DNA of 64,000 nt from Gluconacetobacter diazotrophicus PA1 5 (GTDB lineage Bacteria; Pseudomonadota; Alphaproteobacteria; Acetobacterales; Acetobacteraceae), in NCBI RefSeq assembly GCF_000067045.1, contig NC_010125.1:1216001-1280000 (forward strand), given 5' to 3'. Positions 26,903-35,980 of this stretch are shown here, in pieces (position 1 is the stretch's first letter; each line of letters opens with the position of its first letter). A program made the translations under genes and the position numbers. The notes beneath the pieces were generated by a model. The model was not told the DNA's origin and did not search any database. It was given only the letters and a program-made list of their open reading frames with translations.

Positions 26903-27388
26903 ATGACAGGACTTAGCTTCGCCGACAGGACCGAGACCTGGCTGGATAACGCCGAACGGCTGTGCGCGGCGCGTGGGTCCCGGCTGACCGACTTGCGGCG
27001 GCAGGTGCTGGGCCTGGTCCTGGATGCCGGCCGGCCGGTCGGGGCCTACGACCTGCTGGACGGGTTGCGCACCGACAAGAAGAGCGCGGCCCCCCCCACC
27101 GTCTATCGCGCGCTGGATTTCCTGCTGGAACAGGGGCTGATCCACAAGATCGAACGCCTGTCCGCCTTCGTGGGCTGCACCCATGCGCTGGATGGAACCC
27201 GGGCCTGCGGCGACCATCCGCATGCGGCGCAATTCCTGATCTGTACCGGCTGCGGCCAGGTGACCGAACTGGACGATCACGGCATCCTGCACGCGCTGGT
27301 CGACGCCACGCGCACCATCGGCTTCACGGTGCGGCATTCGACCGTCGAGGCCGAAGGGCTGTGCGCCGCCTGCAGGGACGCGGCGTAG
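26903..27388 (+). CDS. zur: Fur family zinc-responsive repressor (Zur)
   Basis: This is a metal-sensing dimeric repressor. The 161 residues have the winged-helix half (RLTDLRRQVLGLVLDAGRPVGAYDLLDGL, PPTVYRALDFLLEQGLIHKIE) and then the metal-binding half. The latter has His/Cys ligands in GCTHALDGTRACGDHPHAAQFLICTGCGQV and a C-terminal CAAC. The two CxxC pairs form the structural zinc site. Assignment to Zur rather than Fur rests on the divergent zinc transporter and the operator between them. The ATG at 26903 gives a normal length; an in-frame ATG at 26852 would add 17 residues. Confidence 0.9.
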   Translation: MTGLSFADRTETWLDNAERLCAARGSRLTDLRRQVLGLVLDAGRPVGAYDLLDGLRTDKKSAAPPTVYRALDFLLEQGLIHKIERLSAFVGCTHALDGTRACGDHPHAAQFLICTGCGQVTELDDHGILHALVDATRTIGFTVRHSTVEAEGLCAACRDAA

Positions 27389-27405
27389 GGCGGTTTCCCG
27401 TTGCC

Positions 27406-28236
27406 ATGGATGACGTTACAATCGAGGGCATGGTGAAGAACGGTTACAGGGTCCGGCCGACCGGGCTGAGGGCCCGCGATACGGGGCGCATGATCTTCCG
27501 GATCGACGACGCGCGGGGCCGTCCGGTGGCGCGGATCGCGGCATCGGACGCCATGCGCGCGCTGGCCCTGTTCTGGCGCCGGCGCGGCGGCCAGACCCTG
27601 GCGGACATCCTGCCGCGCCCCGGGCCGCATCACAGCCTGGGCGCCACGCTGCGACGGAGCATCGACATGGCGCGCATCCGCGCGGGCACCGGCGAATTGC
27701 CGCTGCCCGCCATCGAGACACCCGAAGCGCGCCGCAAGCCGCCCCGCGCCCGCGCCGTGCCAGCCGCCCCGCGCGCGGCGGCCGAGATCGGCCAGGACGA
27801 CCTGTTCACCCGGCCTCCTGCCGCCATCCCCGAACCCGTTGCGCCGGAACCGGTTGCCCCGGCCCCGCCCCGGCGCCGGGCCGAGCATCTGGACGCCGAG
27901 TCCGTCCAACTGGCGCGCGTGCATTATCGCGGGCTGCAATCCTCGGACCCGGCCGACAGCTATCTCTACCATATCGCAACCGGGCGGGACGCCGAGGCGA
28001 TGCTGCGCGACGGCCTGGCGCCCAGTCGCCGCAACCCGCTGCTGCTGACGGAACGCGGCGGCGTGCCGTACTGGCTGGCCGTCCTGGCCGACGACGCCGA
28101 CATGGTCGGGGACGAGGCCGCGGATATCGCCGTCCTGCGCATGAAGCGCTTCATGATCGACGACCTGATCGAGGACGATCCGGACTCGACCCGCAGCTCG
28201 GGCAGCCCGTGCTATTTCCTGACCGGCAACGTGTAA
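27406..28236 (+). CDS. conserved protein of unknown function, C-terminal LYHIA/LLLTERGG domain
   Basis: I do not recognise a named family. The 276 residues divide into three parts. A basic N-terminal region (residues 1-90) includes RIDDARGRPVARIAASDAMRALALFWRRRGG. A Pro/Ala-rich linker (residues 95-160, with the duplicated PEPVAPEPVAPAPP) follows. The C-terminal domain reads LYHIATGRDAEAMLRDGLAPSRRNPLLLTERGGVPYWLAVLADDA and ends RSSGSPCYFLTGNV. The opening LYHI...MLRDGL resembles the start of ADP-ribosyltransferase-like folds (KptA or DarT type), but this is only a pattern match. ATG 27406 was chosen; ATG 27430 is possible. It lies 17 bases after zur and 20 before the asparaginase gene, so it is probably co-transcribed with one or both. 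Confidence 0.7.
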   Translation: MDDVTIEGMVKNGYRVRPTGLRARDTGRMIFRIDDARGRPVARIAASDAMRALALFWRRRGGQTLADILPRPGPHHSLGATLRRSIDMARIRAGTGELPLPAIETPEARRKPPRARAVPAAPRAAAEIGQDDLFTRPPAAIPEPVAPEPVAPAPPRRRAEHLDAESVQLARVHYRGLQSSDPADSYLYHIATGRDAEAMLRDGLAPSRRNPLLLTERGGVPYWLAVLADDADMVGDEAADIAVLRMKRFMIDDLIEDDPDSTRSSGSPCYFLTGNV

Positions 28237-28256
28237 CCCAGACCAAGGATACTCCC

Positions 28257-29273
28257 ATGGAATCAGCCATCGCCGAGATCGAGCGCGGCGGGCGCGTGGA
28301 ATCGCGCCATGCCGGCACTGCCGTGGTGGTGGACGCGGCCGGCAAGGTGGTGTTTTCGCTGGGCGATATCGACCGCCCGACCTATCCGCGTTCGGCCGTC
28401 AAGGCGTTCCTGGCCCTGCCGCTGGTCGAAAGCGGCGCCGCCGGCCGGCTGGGGCTGGAGGACGAGGAACTGGCCCTGGCCTGTGCCTCGCATACCGGCG
28501 AGGCCGCGCATGTCGCCGTCGCGGCGCGGATGCTGGCGCGCACCGGGCATGACGCCGCCTGCCTGGAATGCGGCACGCACTGGCCGGTCGATGCCGATGC
28601 CGCCCATGCGCTGGCCCGCGCGGGCGGCGCGCCCTCGGCCCTGCATAACAATTGCTCGGGCAAGCATGCCGGCTTCGTCTGCCTGGCCTGCGACCAGGAC
28701 CAGAAGCTGGGCGGCTACATCCATCCCGACCACCCGGTGATGCGCGAGGTCACGGCGGCGCTGGCCGACGTGACGGGGGCCGCGCACGGCCCGGACAACA
28801 TGGGCATCGACGGCTGTTCGATCCCGACCTACGCCATTCCGCTGCGCGCGCTGGCGCACGGCTTCGCCCGGTTCGGCACCGGGCACGGGCTGGGCCCCGA
28901 ACGGGCACGGGCGGCGGCACGCCTGCGCGCCGCCGTGGCCGCGGCGCCCTTCATGGTCGGCGGCACCGGTCGCTTCGACAGTGTGCTGATGCAGGAAATG
29001 GGCCCCGCCGTGTTCAGCAAGATGGGGGCCGAGGGCATCATGGCTGCCAGCCTGCCGGACCAGGGGCTGGGCATCGCGGTGAAGTGCCATGACGGTGCCC
29101 CCCGCGCGGCCGAGGTCGCGATGGCCGCCCTGCTGATGCGCTTCCTCGGCCCGGACGCCCGCGACAATCCGGTGCTGCGGGGCCTGGCGCAGCATGACCT
29201 GCGCAACTGGAACGGCATGACGGTCGGACGGGTCCGCGCCGCCGGCCCGATGCATCCGGACCATCGTCCCTGA
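28257..29273 (+). CDS. type III L-asparaginase (Rhizobium etli type, AnsA/ReAV-like)
   Basis: This enzyme hydrolyses L-asparagine to aspartate and ammonia and belongs to the beta-lactamase-like asparaginase family described from Rhizobium etli. The 338 residues keep the key motifs: Ser46-x-x-Lys49 in YPRSAVKAF and Ser78 in CASHTGE. They also keep Cys133 and Lys136 in NNCSGKHAGF, and Cys187 in GIDGCSIPTYA. The Cys/Lys/Cys set forms the zinc site in the studied homologue. No signal peptide is seen, so it is cytoplasmic. AAGGA stands ahead of the ATG. It is convergent with the nucleoside hydrolase gene, with 5 bases between stops. Confidence 0.9.
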   Translation: MESAIAEIERGGRVESRHAGTAVVVDAAGKVVFSLGDIDRPTYPRSAVKAFLALPLVESGAAGRLGLEDEELALACASHTGEAAHVAVAARMLARTGHDAACLECGTHWPVDADAAHALARAGGAPSALHNNCSGKHAGFVCLACDQDQKLGGYIHPDHPVMREVTAALADVTGAAHGPDNMGIDGCSIPTYAIPLRALAHGFARFGTGHGLGPERARAAARLRAAVAAAPFMVGGTGRFDSVLMQEMGPAVFSKMGAEGIMAASLPDQGLGIAVKCHDGAPRAAEVAMAALLMRFLGPDARDNPVLRGLAQHDLRNWNGMTVGRVRAAGPMHPDHRP

Positions 29274-29278
29274 ACGGA

Positions 29279-30235
29279 TCAGGACACCCCGAACGTCCCC
29301 GCATACAACGCCAGGACACCCGCGACATCCACGTCCACCGCCACGGCCCGCGCCGGAAACGCGTCCCACGCGGCGGTGGGGGGGCAGGGAAAACCGTCGG
29401 GCTTCTGAATGGTCTGGCCGTCCGCCAGTCCCCCGCAGACCACCCGGACCGGTCCGTGGCGCAGGGTGAACAAATGGGGCGCCATGGCATGGATCACCGC
29501 CAGGCTGTCATGCGCGAAGATCCCCGCCAGCCCGCGCGAGCGCTCGTGAAACGCCTGGTAGAAGCGTGACACCCCGCGCAGGAAGGCGCCGTCCGCTCCG
29601 CCCTGCGCGCCCAGCCGGTCCAGGTAGGCCGCGTCCATCACCACCTGCTGCGTCACGTCCAGCCCCAGGATCGACACCGGCCAGGGCGCGGTCATGACCT
29701 GATCCGCGGCTTCGGGGTCGGACAGGATGTTGGCCTCGGCCACCGGGGACATGTTGCCGGTATGGCCGTGCATGCCGAACGCCCCGCCCATCAGGCTGAC
29801 GCCGGCCACCAGTCCGGCAATGGCGGGGTCATGCCGCAGTGCCAGCGCCAGGTTGGTCAGCGGCCCGACCGCGATCAGCGTGACCTGGTGGGGATAGGCG
29901 CGCACCAGGTCGACGATGACCTGCCAGGCGGGGCGGGGATCGGCGGTACGGTCCAGCGGGTCGGGCAGGGTCAGGTCGCCCAGCCCGCCCGCGCCATGCA
30001 CATGCGGCGCGCCCCGGCCCGCGTCCCGGCAGAGCGGCGCCTCCGCCCCGCGTGCCACCGGCACGGACAGCCCCATCCAGCCGGCCAGCCACAGCGCGTT
30101 GCGGGTGACGGTATCGACGTCCAGGTTGCCGTGCACCGTGGTGATGGCCAGCAGCTCGAATTCCGGCCGGCGGGTCAGGAACCGCAGCGCCATGGCGTCG
30201 TCCACGCCGGGGTCGGTGTCGAAGATGACCTTCAT
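29279..30235 (-). CDS. nucleoside hydrolase (inosine/uridine-preferring family)
   Basis: This enzyme cleaves the N-glycosidic bond of ribonucleosides for base salvage. The 318 residues open with the calcium-binding signature KVIFDTDPGVDDAMAL, followed by GNLDVDTVTRNAL. VGPLTNLALALRHDP and SLMGGAFGMHGHTGNMSPVAEANILSDPEAA are near residue 130-165. The C-terminal active-site segment is IFAHDSLAVIHAM. The substrate preference is not readable. It begins 10 bases after the folC stop and probably rides on the trpBA-accD-folC transcript. The ATG at 30235 was chosen over one 10 codons upstream because it opens the conserved motif. Confidence 0.9.
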   Translation of the reverse strand: MKVIFDTDPGVDDAMALRFLTRRPEFELLAITTVHGNLDVDTVTRNALWLAGWMGLSVPVARGAEAPLCRDAGRGAPHVHGAGGLGDLTLPDPLDRTADPRPAWQVIVDLVRAYPHQVTLIAVGPLTNLALALRHDPAIAGLVAGVSLMGGAFGMHGHTGNMSPVAEANILSDPEAADQVMTAPWPVSILGLDVTQQVVMDAAYLDRLGAQGGADGAFLRGVSRFYQAFHERSRGLAGIFAHDSLAVIHAMAPHLFTLRHGPVRVVCGGLADGQTIQKPDGFPCPPTAAWDAFPARAVAVDVDVAGVLALYAGTFGVS

Positions 30236-30245
30236 GGTGGTGGCC

Positions 30246-31544
30246 TTAACCCGCCCGCCACCCATCCTGTTCCAGCGCCACCCCCGCCAGATACAGGCTG
30301 CCGCAGATCACCACCCGCGCCGGCTCGCCCGTCAGCCGTCCCAGCGCCGCGCGCAGGGTGGGGCCGGGCGTGGCCCGCCCGGACGACGCGGCGATGATGG
30401 CCTCGACCGGCAGGGCCAGATGCTGGCCCGCCTCGGCCACCGCCTGCACGCTGGCGGCATGGGGCAGCATGGGGGACAGGAAGCCGGCGGCGTCCTTGGT
30501 CTGCTTCATGCCGATCACCAGATGCACCGGCCGGTCGGACCAGCCGGCCAACACGTCCGCCAGGGCCTGCCCGGCGCCGGGATTGTGCCCGCCATCCAGC
30601 CATAATTCCCACCCCGGCGGCAGCAGACCGGCCAGCGCCCCGCCCAGGCGCTGCATGCGCGCCGGCCACACGGTATGGGCAATCCCGGCCCACGCCGAAT
30701 CGGGCACCTCCAGCCCGCTGGCACGCAGCGCCGCCACGGCCAGCCCGGCATTGTCGATCTGGTGCGCCCCCGGCAGGCCGGGCAGCGGCAGGTCCAGGGC
30801 GCCCCGCGCGTCGGTATAGCGCAGGCCGCCCGGCGTGGCGGCAATGTCCCAGTCCTCGCCCCGGACCCGCAGGGGCGCGCCGCATTGCGCGGCCTGCGCC
30901 CGCAGGACCGCCATCGCGGCCTCCGCCTGGCGGCCGGTTACGACAGGTACGCCGGGCTTCATGATCCCGGCCTTCTCGGCGGCGATGGCGGCCAGGCTGT
31001 CGCCCAGAAAGGCCTCGTGATCCATGGAAATCGACGTGATCGCGCAGGCGGCGGGCTTTTCCAGCACGTTGGTGGCATCGAAGCGGCCGCCCAGCCCGAC
31101 CTCGATGATCGCCAGGCGCGCGGGATGGCGGGCGAACAGCAGGAAGCCGGCGGCGGTCAGGACCTCGAACACCGTGATCGGCGCTCCGTCATTGACGCGC
31201 TCGATCTCCTCCAGCACCGCGACCAGCGCGTCGGTGGACACGATGTGGCCGGCCACGCGGAAGCGCTCGGTGACGTCCACCAGGTGCGGCGAGGTCATGA
31301 CGTGAACCGGCCAGCCCGCCTGTTCGCCGATGGCGCGCAGGGTGGCGCAGGTGCTGCCCTTGCCGTTGGTGCCGGCGACATGGATCACCGGCGGCAGGTG
31401 GCGTTCCGGGTGGCCCAGCCGCGCCAGCAGCGCCTGCAGCCGTCCCAGCGACAGATCGATCAGGGCGGGGTACAGCCGGTTCAGCCGCTCCAGCACCGCG
31501 CCGGCGCGCCCGACGAATTCCGGCCCCAGCGAGGTGGCGGGCAT
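30246..31544 (-). CDS. folC: bifunctional folylpolyglutamate synthase / dihydrofolate synthase
   Basis: FolC adds glutamate to dihydropteroate and to reduced folates with ATP. The 432-residue protein has the P-loop HVAGTNGKGSTCATL near residue 55, MTSPHLVDVTERFRVAG, the family motif EVGLGGRFDATNVL near residue 147, and TSISMDHEAFLGDSLAAIAAEKAGIMKPG. The C-terminal ligase domain includes WLDGGHNPGAGQALADVL. It follows accD by 9 bases, the usual trpBA-accD-folC order of alphaproteobacteria. Confidence 0.94.
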   Translation of the reverse strand: MPATSLGPEFVGRAGAVLERLNRLYPALIDLSLGRLQALLARLGHPERHLPPVIHVAGTNGKGSTCATLRAIGEQAGWPVHVMTSPHLVDVTERFRVAGHIVSTDALVAVLEEIERVNDGAPITVFEVLTAAGFLLFARHPARLAIIEVGLGGRFDATNVLEKPAACAITSISMDHEAFLGDSLAAIAAEKAGIMKPGVPVVTGRQAEAAMAVLRAQAAQCGAPLRVRGEDWDIAATPGGLRYTDARGALDLPLPGLPGAHQIDNAGLAVAALRASGLEVPDSAWAGIAHTVWPARMQRLGGALAGLLPPGWELWLDGGHNPGAGQALADVLAGWSDRPVHLVIGMKQTKDAAGFLSPMLPHAASVQAVAEAGQHLALPVEAIIAASSGRATPGPTLRAALGRLTGEPARVVICGSLYLAGVALEQDGWRAG

Positions 31545-31553
31545 CGGCGCGGA

Positions 31554-32456
31554 TCAGGCCGCCGGCCGAACCGGCGCGGCCCCGCCCAGCGCGGCTCCCG
31601 GGGCGTTGACATGCCGATGGTTCATCAGGCCGATCAGCCGCCCCAGCATCTCCGGCAGGGCGGGGCGCTTGACCACCATGTCGATCATGCCGTGATCCAG
31701 CAGGTATTCCGCACGCTGGAAGCCCTCGGGCAGTTTCTCGCGCACCGTGTCCTCGATCACCCGCTGGCCGGCGAAACCGATCAGGGCGTTGGGCTCGCTG
31801 ATCTGGACGTCGCCCAGCATGGCGAACGAAGCGGTGACGCCGCCGGTGGTGGGGTTGGTCAGCACGACGATATAGGGCAGGCCGGCATCCCGCAGCATCT
31901 GCACCGCCACCGTGGTGCGCGGCATCTGCATCAGGCTGACCATGCCTTCCTGCATGCGCGCGCCGCCCGATGCGGTGAACACGACCAGCGGCGCCTTCTG
32001 CAGGATCGCCAGCCGCGCCGCGGCCAGGAAGGCCTCGCCCAGCGCCGCGCCCATCGTGCCGGCGATGAATTCGAACGCCATCACCGCCACCACGGCGTCG
32101 TGCCCGCCGATCCTGCCGTGCGCCACGGCCATGGATTCATCCAGTTGCGACTTGGACCGTTCGTCCTTCAGCCGCTCGGTGTAGCGCTTGCGGTCGCGGA
32201 ACGACAGCGGATCGACGGGGACCTTGGGCAGTTCGATGCGCGTGAACGTCCCCTCGTCGAACGTCCAGCCGAAGCGCTCGGCCACCGACGCCCGCATGTG
32301 ATGGCCGCAATGCGGGCAGACATTCATCGCCTTCTGCAGGTCCTTGACCAGGATCATCTGGCTGCAGGATTCGCAGTTGGTCCACAGATTGTCCGGCACT
32401 TCGCGCTTGAGCAGACCGCGGATCTTGGGGCGGACGTACTCGGTCAGCCAGCTCAT
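31554..32456 (-). CDS. accD: acetyl-CoA carboxylase carboxyltransferase subunit beta
   Basis: AccD pairs with AccA to transfer the carboxyl group from biotin to acetyl-CoA, the first step of fatty-acid synthesis. The 300 residues start with MSWLTEYVRPKIRGL. The four-cysteine zinc ribbon (NCESCSQMI ... NVCPHCGHHMR) is near residues 27-52. The carboxyltransferase core includes FTASGGARMQEGMVSLMQM and NPTTGGVTASFAMLGDV. The ATG at 32456 has GGAGAGATGGA upstream. It lies 103 bases after trpA, across a hairpin at 32509-32544. Confidence 0.95.
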   Translation of the reverse strand: MSWLTEYVRPKIRGLLKREVPDNLWTNCESCSQMILVKDLQKAMNVCPHCGHHMRASVAERFGWTFDEGTFTRIELPKVPVDPLSFRDRKRYTERLKDERSKSQLDESMAVAHGRIGGHDAVVAVMAFEFIAGTMGAALGEAFLAAARLAILQKAPLVVFTASGGARMQEGMVSLMQMPRTTVAVQMLRDAGLPYIVVLTNPTTGGVTASFAMLGDVQISEPNALIGFAGQRVIEDTVREKLPEGFQRAEYLLDHGMIDMVVKRPALPEMLGRLIGLMNHRHVNAPGAALGGAAPVRPAA

Positions 32457-32508
32457 TCCATCTCTCCATGACGCAGGGCGCATGACGGCCCCGGAAACCT
32501 GCCTCCTT

Positions 32509-32544
32509 ACAAGCTGGTGCCGGGAAATGCCAGAACCAGCTTGT
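32509..32544. repeat. 10-bp inverted repeat between trpA and accD
   Basis: Perfect arms ACAAGCTGGT and ACCAGCTTGT are separated by 16 bases, just upstream of the accD ribosome-binding region on the minus strand. There is no T-run, so it may be an mRNA processing or partial-termination structure rather than a full terminator. Confidence 0.5.
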
Positions 32545-32559
32545 GCGGGGGCCTTCGGT

Positions 32560-33384
32560 TCAGGTGCGGGCGTTTCGTACCGCCCGCCCCAGGGCTTCGA
32601 GCTGCGCGAGCACGCGCTTCAGCGTGTCCGGTCCGGCGCGGCCCTCGGCGTCCAGCGAGTCCTCCAGCGTGGCGATCAGCGCCGACGCCACCACGGCCGC
32701 GTCGGCGACGCGTACGGCGGCCGCCGCCTGTTCGGGCGTGCGGATGCCGAAGCCGATGGCCACCGGCAGGTCGGTCGCGGCCCGCAGGCGCGGCAGCGCC
32801 TGGGCCAGTTCGTCGGCGCTGGCGGTGCGCGTGCCAGTCACCCCGGTGATGCTGACGTAATAGATGAAGCCCGAGGCATGGCGGCAGACCAGCGGCAGGC
32901 GCGTATCGTCGGTGGTGGGCGCCACCAGCCGGATGATGTCCAGCCCGTGGTCCGCCGCCGGGCCTTCCAGCAGGTCGGCCTCCTCGGGCGGCAGGTCGAC
33001 GACGATCAGCCCGTCCACCCCAGCCCGGGCGGCATCGGCGCAGAAGCGCGCGGGCCCATAGGCCTCGATCGGGTTCAGGTAGCCCATCAGCACGATCGGC
33101 GTGTCGGCATCGCCCTCGCGGAAGCGGGTGACCATCTCCAGCACGCGCGCCATGGTGGCGCCGGCCGCCAGCCCGCGCCGGGCGGCGGCCTGGATGGTGG
33201 GGCCGTCGGCGCTGGGGTCGCTGAAGGGCACGCCGATCTCGATCAGGTCGGCCCCGGCCCCGGGCATGGCACGCAGCAGCGCCAGCGAGGTCTCGTAATC
33301 CGGATCGCAGGCCTGCAGGTAGGGAATCAGGGCGCCACGGTCCTGCGCCTTCAGGGCCGCGAAACGGCGGGCGATGCGGCTCAC
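32560..33384 (-). CDS. trpA: tryptophan synthase alpha chain
   Basis: TrpA splits indole-3-glycerol phosphate and channels indole to TrpB. The 274 residues show [22 protein letters not shown], the catalytic Glu in [24 protein letters not shown] near residue 46-60, [13 protein letters not shown], and the phosphate-binding [15 protein letters not shown]. The start is GTG at 33384, which overlaps the trpB stop by four bases (GTGA); a longer frame reaching 33516 lies within trpB. Confidence 0.95.
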   Translation of the reverse strand: MSRIARRFAALKAQDRGALIPYLQACDPDYETSLALLRAMPGAGADLIEIGVPFSDPSADGPTIQAAARRGLAAGATMARVLEMVTRFREGDADTPIVLMGYLNPIEAYGPARFCADAARAGVDGLIVVDLPPEEADLLEGPAADHGLDIIRLVAPTTDDTRLPLVCRHASGFIYYVSITGVTGTRTASADELAQALPRLRAATDLPVAIGFGIRTPEQAAAAVRVADAAVVASALIATLEDSLDAEGRAGPDTLKRVLAQLEALGRAVRNART

Positions 33385-34616
33385 AATGTCACTCCCAGAT
33401 GTGCTGCGACGGTGAAGATGTCCTTGTCCCCCCGGCCGGAGACGTTCAGGACGACCAGAGTCTCCGGGTCCAGGGTGGGCGCGATCTTCGCCACATGCGC
33501 CAGCCCGTGCGCACATTCCAGGGCCGGGATGATGCCTTCGGTCCGGGTGCAGAGCTGGAAGGCCGCCAGGGCCTCGTCATCCGTGGCGCCCACATATTCG
33601 GCCCGGCCGATATCGTTCAGCCAGGAATGTTCCGGGCCGATGCCGGGATAATCCAGCCCGGCGCTGATCGAATGGGCCTCGTCGATCTGGCCGTCCGCGT
33701 CCTGCAGCAGATAGGTGCGGTTGCCGTGCAGCACGCCCGGCCGCCCGCGCAGGATCGAGGCCGCCGTCTCGCCGCTGTCCAGCCCCCGCCCGGCGGCCTC
33801 GACGCCGATCAGGCGCACCGAAGGATCGTCCAGGAACGGGTGGAAGATGCCCATGGCGTTCGAACCGCCGCCGATGGCCGCGACGATGATATCCGGCAGC
33901 CGTCCCTCGGCCTCCTGCATCTGCACCTTCGTCTCCTCGCCGATCACCGACTGGAAATCGCGGACCATCTGCGGATAGGGGTGCGGGCCGGCCACCGTGC
34001 CGACCAGGAAATAGGTGTCGCGGACATTGGTCACCCAGTCGCGCATCGCCTCGTTCATCGCGTCCTTCAGCGTGCCGGCACCCGACGTCACGGGCACGAC
34101 CTCGGCGCCCAGCAGGCGCATGCGGAACACGTTGGGCTTCTGCCGCTCGACGTCGGTGGCGCCCATGTAGATCACGCATTTCAGGCCGAACAGCGCGCAG
34201 ACCGTGGCGGTGGCGACGCCGTGCTGGCCCGCCCCGGTTTCGGCGACGATGCGGGTGCGGCCCATGCGGCGCGCCAGCAGGATCTGCCCCATGACGTTGT
34301 TGAGCTTGTGCGAACCGGTATGGTTCAGCTCCTCGCGCTTCATGTAGATCTTCGCCCCGCCCAGTTCCCGGGTCAGGCGGCGGGCGAACCACAGCGGGCT
34401 GGGGCGGCCCACGTAATCCTTCAGGTAGTAATCCAGCTCGCGGCGGAAGGCCGGATCGGCCTTGGCCTGCGCGTAGGCGGCATCCAGCTCCAGCACCAGC
34501 GGCATCAGGGTCTCGGCCACGAACTGGCCGCCGAAGATGCCGAACCGGCCGCGCAGGTCCGGGCCGGCGCGCAGGCTGTTGGCCCCGGGCGGCAGGAATC
34601 TGTCTGTTGCGCTCAC
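33381..34616 (-). CDS. trpB: tryptophan synthase beta chain
   Basis: TrpB is the pyridoxal-phosphate enzyme that joins indole and serine to tryptophan. The 411 residues contain the PLP lysine in [15 protein letters not shown] near residue 100, [15 protein letters not shown], and the phosphate-binding [28 protein letters not shown]-type sequence (here [14 protein letters not shown]) precedes the Ser-binding region. I chose GTG at 34616: GGAG lies 8 bases upstream, and the protein then begins [11 protein letters not shown] hairpin in the leader overlaps that ribosome-binding site. No trpF is present upstream; the next gene is divergent corA. Confidence 0.95.
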   Translation of the reverse strand: MSATDRFLPPGANSLRAGPDLRGRFGIFGGQFVAETLMPLVLELDAAYAQAKADPAFRRELDYYLKDYVGRPSPLWFARRLTRELGGAKIYMKREELNHTGSHKLNNVMGQILLARRMGRTRIVAETGAGQHGVATATVCALFGLKCVIYMGATDVERQKPNVFRMRLLGAEVVPVTSGAGTLKDAMNEAMRDWVTNVRDTYFLVGTVAGPHPYPQMVRDFQSVIGEETKVQMQEAEGRLPDIIVAAIGGGSNAMGIFHPFLDDPSVRLIGVEAAGRGLDSGETAASILRGRPGVLHGNRTYLLQDADGQIDEAHSISAGLDYPGIGPEHSWLNDIGRAEYVGATDDEALAAFQLCTRTEGIIPALECAHGLAHVAKIAPTLDPETLVVLNVSGRGDKDIFTVAAHLGVTL

Positions 34617-34625
34617 GTCAGTTCT

Positions 34626-34661
34626 CCAGAACCCTTGGATGCAGGATGTCGGGTGTTCTGG
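34626..34661 (-). promoter_or_regulatory. leader hairpin overlapping the trpB ribosome-binding site
   Basis: On the minus strand CCAGAACACCC pairs with GGGTTCTGG (one 2-base bulge). The downstream arm abuts the GGAG ahead of the GTG. Forming the hairpin would hide the ribosome-binding site. Confidence 0.45.
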
Positions 34662-34720
34662 ACCGCATGGCGCAAAATTACCAGACTCCTCTTGCCCCGC
34701 GCCTGCGGGCGCGGCCGGAT

Positions 34721-34749
34721 TTGACAGGCCGCACAACCCACCCGATACG
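34721..34749 (+). promoter_or_regulatory. candidate promoter of corA
   Basis: A perfect -35 TTGACA (34721-34726) is followed after 17 bases by GATACG (34744-34749), a weak -10. The predicted start of transcription is some 20 bases ahead of the corA start codon. Confidence 0.5.
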
Positions 34750-34774
34750 GAATGCACGCTGCAGCCTCTTAAGG

Positions 34775-35761
34775 ATGACGGACAGCATGTTTCTCGCCCA
34801 CCGGCCCGGCAAGCCGGCCCAGGCCGTCACCGGCGATGCCGATATTGCCGGCGCTCCCTGGCTGGACCTTGTGGACCCCACGCCCGCCGAGCAGGCCCTG
34901 GCCGCGAGGCTGACCGCCCAGCGCATCCCGACCCGCGAGGACCTGGAGGAAATCGAAAGTTCCTCGCGCCTGTTCATGGAAGACGACGCCGTCTATCTCT
35001 CCACCCCGCTGGTCCGGCGCATGCAGGACGATTTCTTCATCTCGCCGGTGGGCTTCGTGCTGAAGCGCAACCGGCTGCTGACGGTGCGGTTCACGGCATT
35101 TTCCGCGTTCGACGTGGTCGCGAAGCAGATCGCCGGCCGCACCGACGCCCTCAGCGGGGACGAAGTGTCGGTCCTGCTGATGGAGGCGGTGGTGGACCGC
35201 CTGGCCGATATCCTGGAACATCTGGGCCAGGCGCTGGATACCCTCTCGCGCGAGGTGTTCCAGTCCGACCAGCCGCGCCGCGCCGTGCAGGCCGACCGGA
35301 CGCTGCGTTCGCTGCTGCAGCGGGTGGGGCGCTCGGGGGACCTGGCCTCGTCCGTGCGGGACAGCCTGCTGGGCATGGAGCGGATCGCGATCTTCGTCAG
35401 CGAGAACAAGAAGCACGACCTGTCGGAACGGCTGCGCGGGCGGCTGGCCACAGTGGCGCGCGATATCGGGTCGCTGAACGATTTCGTGTCCCAGACCTCG
35501 AACAAGGTGCAGTTCCTGCTGGACGCCACGCTGGGCTTCATCAGTATCGAGCAGAATAACGGCATGAAGATCCTGACCGTCGTCAGCTTCATCGGCGTGG
35601 CGCCGACCCTGGTCGCGGGGATCTACGGCATGAATTTCCACGATATTCCCGAACTGAACTGGCGGTACGGCTACTGGTATTCGCTGGCGCTGATGGCCGC
35701 GACGATCGTGCTGCCGCTGCTGTGGTTCTGGCACCGGGGCTGGCTGAACAGGGGACGATGA
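34775..35761 (+). CDS. corA: CorA family magnesium (cobalt) transporter
   Basis: This is an inner-membrane channel for Mg2+ and other divalent ions. The 328 residues form a large acidic cytoplasmic funnel ([18 protein letters not shown], then [19 protein letters not shown]) and two C-terminal membrane helices. The signature GMN is present in [13 protein letters not shown] near residue 285, with TM1 [20 protein letters not shown] before it. The final segment is [21 protein letters not shown]. The start may be ATG 34775 or, with AAGG at better spacing, ATG 34787. A sigma70-like promoter lies upstream. Confidence 0.93.
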   Translation: MTDSMFLAHRPGKPAQAVTGDADIAGAPWLDLVDPTPAEQALAARLTAQRIPTREDLEEIESSSRLFMEDDAVYLSTPLVRRMQDDFFISPVGFVLKRNRLLTVRFTAFSAFDVVAKQIAGRTDALSGDEVSVLLMEAVVDRLADILEHLGQALDTLSREVFQSDQPRRAVQADRTLRSLLQRVGRSGDLASSVRDSLLGMERIAIFVSENKKHDLSERLRGRLATVARDIGSLNDFVSQTSNKVQFLLDATLGFISIEQNNGMKILTVVSFIGVAPTLVAGIYGMNFHDIPELNWRYGYWYSLALMAATIVLPLLWFWHRGWLNRGR

Positions 35762-35771
35762 CGGGACGGCC

Positions 35772-35800
35772 TTGACCTTTTCCGGCGGCATCCCTATCGT
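35772..35800 (+). promoter_or_regulatory. candidate promoter of rho
   Basis: TTGACC (35772-35777), a 17-base spacer and TATCGT (35795-35800) make a plausible sigma70-type promoter. It would leave a leader of about 175 bases before rho, in keeping with the long autoregulated rho leaders of other bacteria. The rest of 35801-35980 holds no gene. Confidence 0.5.
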
Positions 35801-35980
35801 AACGCGCACCGCTGACGGGCCTCGTCCGTCACGCGCCCCCTCCGTGCTGGAACGATGTTGGCCGGTTTCCGGTTTGCCCGGTCTGAATGGCACCCGGTCT
35901 TTCGGCAAGCGCCTCATGCGCCAAGTGCCTGGTCAACCTGTTCCCTCCCCCATGTGACCTGCCCATTCAAGGCATCGTGA

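Noticed and set aside
30675-32471. 598-codon plus-strand open frame opposite folC and accD
   Set aside because: It is rich in His, Gln, Arg and Asp, as expected for antisense frames in GC-rich DNA, with no domain. FolC and AccD are certain on the other strand.
34617-34774. Classical trp attenuator with a leader peptide ahead of trpB
   Set aside because: Hairpins are present, but no short reading frame with adjacent Trp codons and no T-run terminator was found in the leader.
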